DNA of 64,000 nt from Alkaliflexus imshenetskii DSM 15055 (lineage in GTDB: Bacteria > Bacteroidota > Bacteroidia > Bacteroidales > Marinilabiliaceae). Position numbers and translations under genes: made by a program. Location of the stretch: the NCBI RefSeq assembly GCF_000517065.1, contig NZ_KI912105.1, positions 2,941,684 to 3,005,683 of the forward strand, given 5' to 3'. The notes under the pieces are model-generated. The model was given only the letters and a program-made list of their open reading frames with translations, was not told where the DNA came from and ran no database searches. This document shows positions 62,301 through 64,000 of the stretch, piece by piece; position 1 is the stretch's first letter; every line of letters starts with the position of its first letter.

Positions 62301-63508
62301 TTATATCCTTCACTTTTTAGTTTCTTTAAAAAATTATATAATGAAGGAACAACTTCCATGCCCGAAGCCACCAATGACGATTGACCGGCTCCTTTAAAAT
62401 AAACAATAGCCAGTCTTTTTTCACTATTGGGTTTCTTTTTAAGCTCTAAAAAATTATTTACAATCGAAACAAAACTTTGCAACCTGTCGGGAATGGTTTT
62501 AAACAGATGAAATCCGTCTTTATCAATATATTGAGCAATTAGAGTGTAAGGATATATAGCACCATCGAGTTCGGGCATAACCACGCTTTGCGATAAAAAC
62601 CCTCCCATCATCCCCATTGGGTCGTTAAGCCATTCTTCCTCTGTTTTAAGAATTGAAGTAGGGGTAAAAAGTGGGATGTTTCGATTCTTAAGCCATTCTA
62701 CTGCAGCATCGCCGCCACCCATTGCCAAACGTCCGTGAGGCATATAAATAACAGCATCCGGATTAACCTCTTTAATCATGTCGAGACGCTTGTTACGCGC
62801 AAGGATAGGATAAACATTTAACCCGCTGTTTTCGAGAGCGGTAATAAGACTATCTATATGCCCGCGATTGCCCGCGTATGGATCTCCAATGCTTCCTACT
62901 ACTGCTATTTTTGAAGCCTCCGGTTTAAGACTGTTTATGCTTTTTAAATAGGATTCATACTCTGCCAGAGTTTCAAAACTTCGATTTTCGTCTAAATGAT
63001 AATACACGTCGTGTGGAATAACCAACAAATCACCATGTGCAGGGGCAAAAAAACGCTTTTTATCAATTTGGCTACGAATATACCTTAGCATGTTCTGATA
63101 ATTGCTTTTGTTACGATTGCCAAGATATTCACTTAGCACTTTAATATGCACACTATCAATATTTGTAATATTGTTGGACGGATTGGTGACCGATATACTG
63201 TAAAATGGGATGCCTCTATCGGCAAGTTTTTGTAATTGCTCGCGCTCCTCGGCATTTATATTTAATCCCATGGCAAAAACTAGTACAAAATCAGCACTCT
63301 TAAGCTTGCTAATTTCCTTTTCGCTATAGTTCTTAACCGAAATAAATTTATCATCGGTTGATTTGGCAATACTTGCAGCCTGAAAATTGGGAAAGTTTAA
63401 CAGAGCTACATTGGTGGTTGAGGCTGATTTTTGATATAATATGAAAGAGATAATAGCAAAAGCGCACACCAATAAGCCTCCAACTATTTTTTTCTGATGT
63501 TTTTTCAT
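59303..63508 (-). CDS. HmuS-like CobN/Mg-chelatase H family protein, membrane anchored
   Basis: 1401 residues. The N-terminal membrane segment (KIVGGLLVCAFAIISFILYQ) and a C-terminal one (LSALAVAVIAIILLLALAIWLRKRRK) anchor it; the body is CobN/ChlH-like. Markers: PHDVYYHLDENRSFE, AVEWLKNRNIPLFTPTS, HFGTHGSLEFTPKKQV (near residue 543), SYTFWSSEFIETEGATIAQALYMLGVSPVWDAFGRV, and SSELGRPRIDVVVQTSGQFRDL. Residues about 785-842 are a low-complexity insertion. With HmuY, HmuT, HmuU and HmuV around it, it matches hmuS, a family linked to haem processing (iron removal) rather than cobalt insertion for B12; no CobS/CobT are present. Active in or at the periplasmic side of the inner membrane. Confidence 0.85.
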   Translation of the reverse strand: MKKHQKKIVGGLLVCAFAIISFILYQKSASTTNVALLNFPNFQAASIAKSTDDKFISVKNYSEKEISKLKSADFVLVFAMGLNINAEEREQLQKLADRGIPFYSISVTNPSNNITNIDSVHIKVLSEYLGNRNKSNYQNMLRYIRSQIDKKRFFAPAHGDLLVIPHDVYYHLDENRSFETLAEYESYLKSINSLKPEASKIAVVGSIGDPYAGNRGHIDSLITALENSGLNVYPILARNKRLDMIKEVNPDAVIYMPHGRLAMGGGDAAVEWLKNRNIPLFTPTSILKTEEEWLNDPMGMMGGFLSQSVVMPELDGAIYPYTLIAQYIDKDGFHLFKTIPDRLQSFVSIVNNFLELKKKPNSEKRLAIVYFKGAGQSSLVASGMEVVPSLYNFLKKLKSEGYNLEGLPSDLKTFEKMIMQQGATFGDYAQGAINKFFENGNPQLVSASELNMWMANSLPTELVAQLQDSYGEAPGTKMTIVKNNEPHIAVSRLQFGNVALLPQPAAGGGDDHFQMVHGTDNAPPYGYVTAYLWAQHGFNADAMMHFGTHGSLEFTPKKQVSLSSFDWPDRLVGSLPHFYLYTISNVGEGIIAKRRSYATLISHITPPFMESDLREQFRSLNEKIKIFYNREGAGQVEASLEVKKMVVKLGIHRDLGLDSILTVPYTERDIERIENFADELANEKVIGQFYTLGEPYNRERIRSSVLAMSTDPLAYNVATLDRLRGKVSAEQLQNRNFFTRTYLEPAKKFVEQVLDGKVTANHQSIANLTAIPMDELMQMHRKMHPTVEKESAHPANRQGVRPEGSPAGRPRSSEGGSIGAQLSGSTGGYPAGVSRNSEDTKEPLTDFEKSYIEALNNITTTVDNILNYQNHLLTSPQGELNALVNALNGGYIAPSPGGDAVANPNTLPTGRNLFSVNAEATPSESAWDKGVLLAQKTLETYIERNGELPRKVSYTFWSSEFIETEGATIAQALYMLGVSPVWDAFGRVGDLRLIPSSELGRPRIDVVVQTSGQFRDLAASRLALLNRAVAMAANATHDEFTNNVAEGTVVTERLLVEKGATPRAAREMSLYRVFGGVNGSYGTGIMGMVESGDRWENESQVAETYLHNMSAIYGNEHEWGEFREGLLEAVLHNADLVVQPRQNNTWGAISLDHVYEFMGGLNLAIRHVTGKDPDAYFSDYRNRHNPRMQEVKEAIGVEARTSIFNPAYISEQMKGSASSAANFAQIVNNIYGWNVMKPKAIDNEMWDKIHSVYVNDEYNLNIKEFFENTSPAALQEITAIMLETARKGYWQASQLQLESIAQLHAELIEKHNPACSGFVCDNAKLRQFIATNLDADKAPAYNQQMSNVRNENAQTDGTVMNREQLSQTATAEKSPLSALAVAVIAIILLLALAIWLRKRRK
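60983..61155 (-). repeat. Low-complexity coding insertion in the HmuS-like gene
   Basis: This stretch encodes about 58 residues rich in Gly, Ser, Pro, Arg and Glu (for example RPEGSPAGRPRSSEGG and SGSTGGYPAGVSRNSE), unlike the flanking helices. Reading frame is kept. The DNA is GC-richer than its flanks and could come from a mobile short repeat or a linker expansion. Confidence 0.6.
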
Positions 63509-63718
63509 TTCTTTAAGGATGTGTTTTAAGAAAAACGTTCAACTTCACGCTGTATTGGGTTGGTTTAGATACTGTAAATGTCTGACCAGATAAGTATTGG
63601 TCAGACATCATTACATAGAGAAAAAGATAACAAACTATGGGTTAAGGATAGTTTAAGTGTTATGATAGAAGCTACTCCTTTATATCAGGCTAGCATCTTT
63701 TAGTTGTCATCGGACTCT
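63509..63718. other. hmuY-hmuS intergenic region
   Basis: 210 nt with the hairpin at 63578-63608; otherwise nothing recognised. No -7/-33 match seen. Confidence 0.4.
63578..63608. promoter_or_regulatory. Perfect hairpin between hmuY-like and hmuS-like genes
   Basis: ATGTCTGACCA (63578-63588) and TGGTCAGACAT (63598-63608) form an 11-bp perfect stem with a 9-nt loop. No T-run follows on the minus strand, so it is not a standard terminator; a processing or stability element that sets HmuY above HmuS is possible. Confidence 0.6.
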
Positions 63719-64000
63719 TTACTCTCCTTTTTTAATAAGTGCATACTCAATATTCGGATAGCCGCGTGTTCCGCCATCATCTGTAGTGAAGTTTAAGAAC
63801 CTTAGTTTGTAATAATTTCCGAAGGCATCTTTAACTACATAGAATCTGTCAAGCGCAACACCAATATTGCCTCTTGTTACTCTCCAATTGGCTCCAATGG
63901 TGTGTCTGTCAGTGCTGAAAGCCAGTGTTTGCAAATGCGTTTCACTCATCTCATTCCACTTAATGTTTTCTACCAGTACTTCAGATACAGTTACTAAGCC
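63719..64000 (-). CDS. HmuY-family haem-binding protein, N-terminus beyond the window
   Basis: The frame is open to the window edge, giving the C-terminal 93 residues. VVKDAFGNYYKLRFLNFTTDDGGTRGYPNIEY at the end matches the closing strands of HmuY proteins, and GANWRVTRGNIGVALDRFYVVKDA the strand before. HmuY is a surface-exposed or secreted lipoprotein haemophore that binds haem for the TonB receptor HmuR. An internal ATG at 63949 is not the start. It lies 210 nt upstream of the HmuS-like gene, so the receptor gene is not between them and should lie further upstream if linked. Confidence 0.82.
   Translation of the reverse strand, partial: GLVTVSEVLVENIKWNEMSETHLQTLAFSTDRHTIGANWRVTRGNIGVALDRFYVVKDAFGNYYKLRFLNFTTDDGGTRGYPNIEYALIKKGE

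Noticed and set aside
59303-63508. Reading the large chelatase as CobN for cobalamin synthesis
   Set aside because: Two membrane anchors, HmuY upstream and ExbB/DUF2149 proteins downstream fit the haem-linked HmuS branch; CobS, CobT and corrin genes are missing nearby.

Overview
The window looks like chromosomal DNA of a Bacteroidota bacterium, probably of the Bacteroidales/Marinilabiliales side (the order is a guess). The evidence is a secreted protein with a type IX secretion (T9SS) C-terminal sorting domain, families typical of the phylum (DUF4199, DUF3857, HmuY/HmuS, FemAB-like paralogues), and promoters with the Bacteroidota signature TAnnTTTG, twice with a -33 TTG/TTTG at 19-20 nt spacing. 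No phage, insertion sequence or CRISPR array is visible; most genes are intact and co-oriented in short operons.

Layout. (1) 1-14901, minus strand: a surface-polysaccharide locus. Transcription runs from an MsbA/PglK-like ABC flippase through two tandem WxcM/FdtA-like sugar ketoisomerases, a short DegT-like protein, two hexapeptide acyltransferases, a membrane acyltransferase, a GNAT-fold protein and an FdtB-like aminotransferase (together a 3-amino-3,6-dideoxyhexose branch), then three GT-A glycosyltransferases, a nonulosonic-acid cassette (NeuB-like synthase plus a fused CMP-sugar synthetase/HAD phosphatase), a GT-B-like protein and a GT4 glycosyltransferase cut by the window edge. (2) 15513-20395: four FemAB/GNAT-fold transferases, two on each strand around a divergent promoter region. 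(3) 20420-25730: peptide deformylase, RuvX, pyruvate phosphate dikinase, dihydroorotate-dehydrogenase-like protein. (4) 26418-31462: a T9SS beta-helix protein converging on a Wza/Wzc capsule-export pair. (5) 31785-35922: ComEC, TrkA, Sua5. (6) 36077-36445: a compact stable-RNA unit, SRP RNA - tRNA-Thr - tRNA-Tyr, with promoter and terminator. (7) 36721-44930: DUF4199/GT2/methyltransferase operon, NUDIX, MiaA with a pRiA4b-ORF3-like protein, an Omp85-type barrel, Rrf2 regulator with CysK, Dps. (8) 45142-53387: two DUF3857 transglutaminase-fold proteins, aconitase, a small membrane protein, CbiK chelatase. (9) 53702-57353: a three-gene biotin-dependent acyl-CoA carboxylase. (10) 57609-64000, minus strand: a haem-utilisation operon of hmu type, HmuY (partial) - HmuS (CobN-like, membrane anchored) - HmuT - HmuU (ExbB/TolQ-like) - HmuV (DUF2149).

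How parts work together. Regions 1 and 4 together could make, flip, modify and export a complex acidic/amino-sugar polysaccharide. The hmu operon would capture haem at the surface (HmuY) and process it with a CobN-type chelatase beside a predicted proton-driven ExbB-like complex. The most interesting items are the nonulosonic-acid cassette with a synthase lacking the usual C-terminal SAF domain, the diverged FdtA twin, the SRP RNA abutting a tRNA by one nucleotide, a roughly 58-residue low-complexity insertion inside the HmuS-like chelatase, and the catalytically degenerate/near-intact pair of DUF3857 proteins. All family names come from reading the sequence; no database search was possible.
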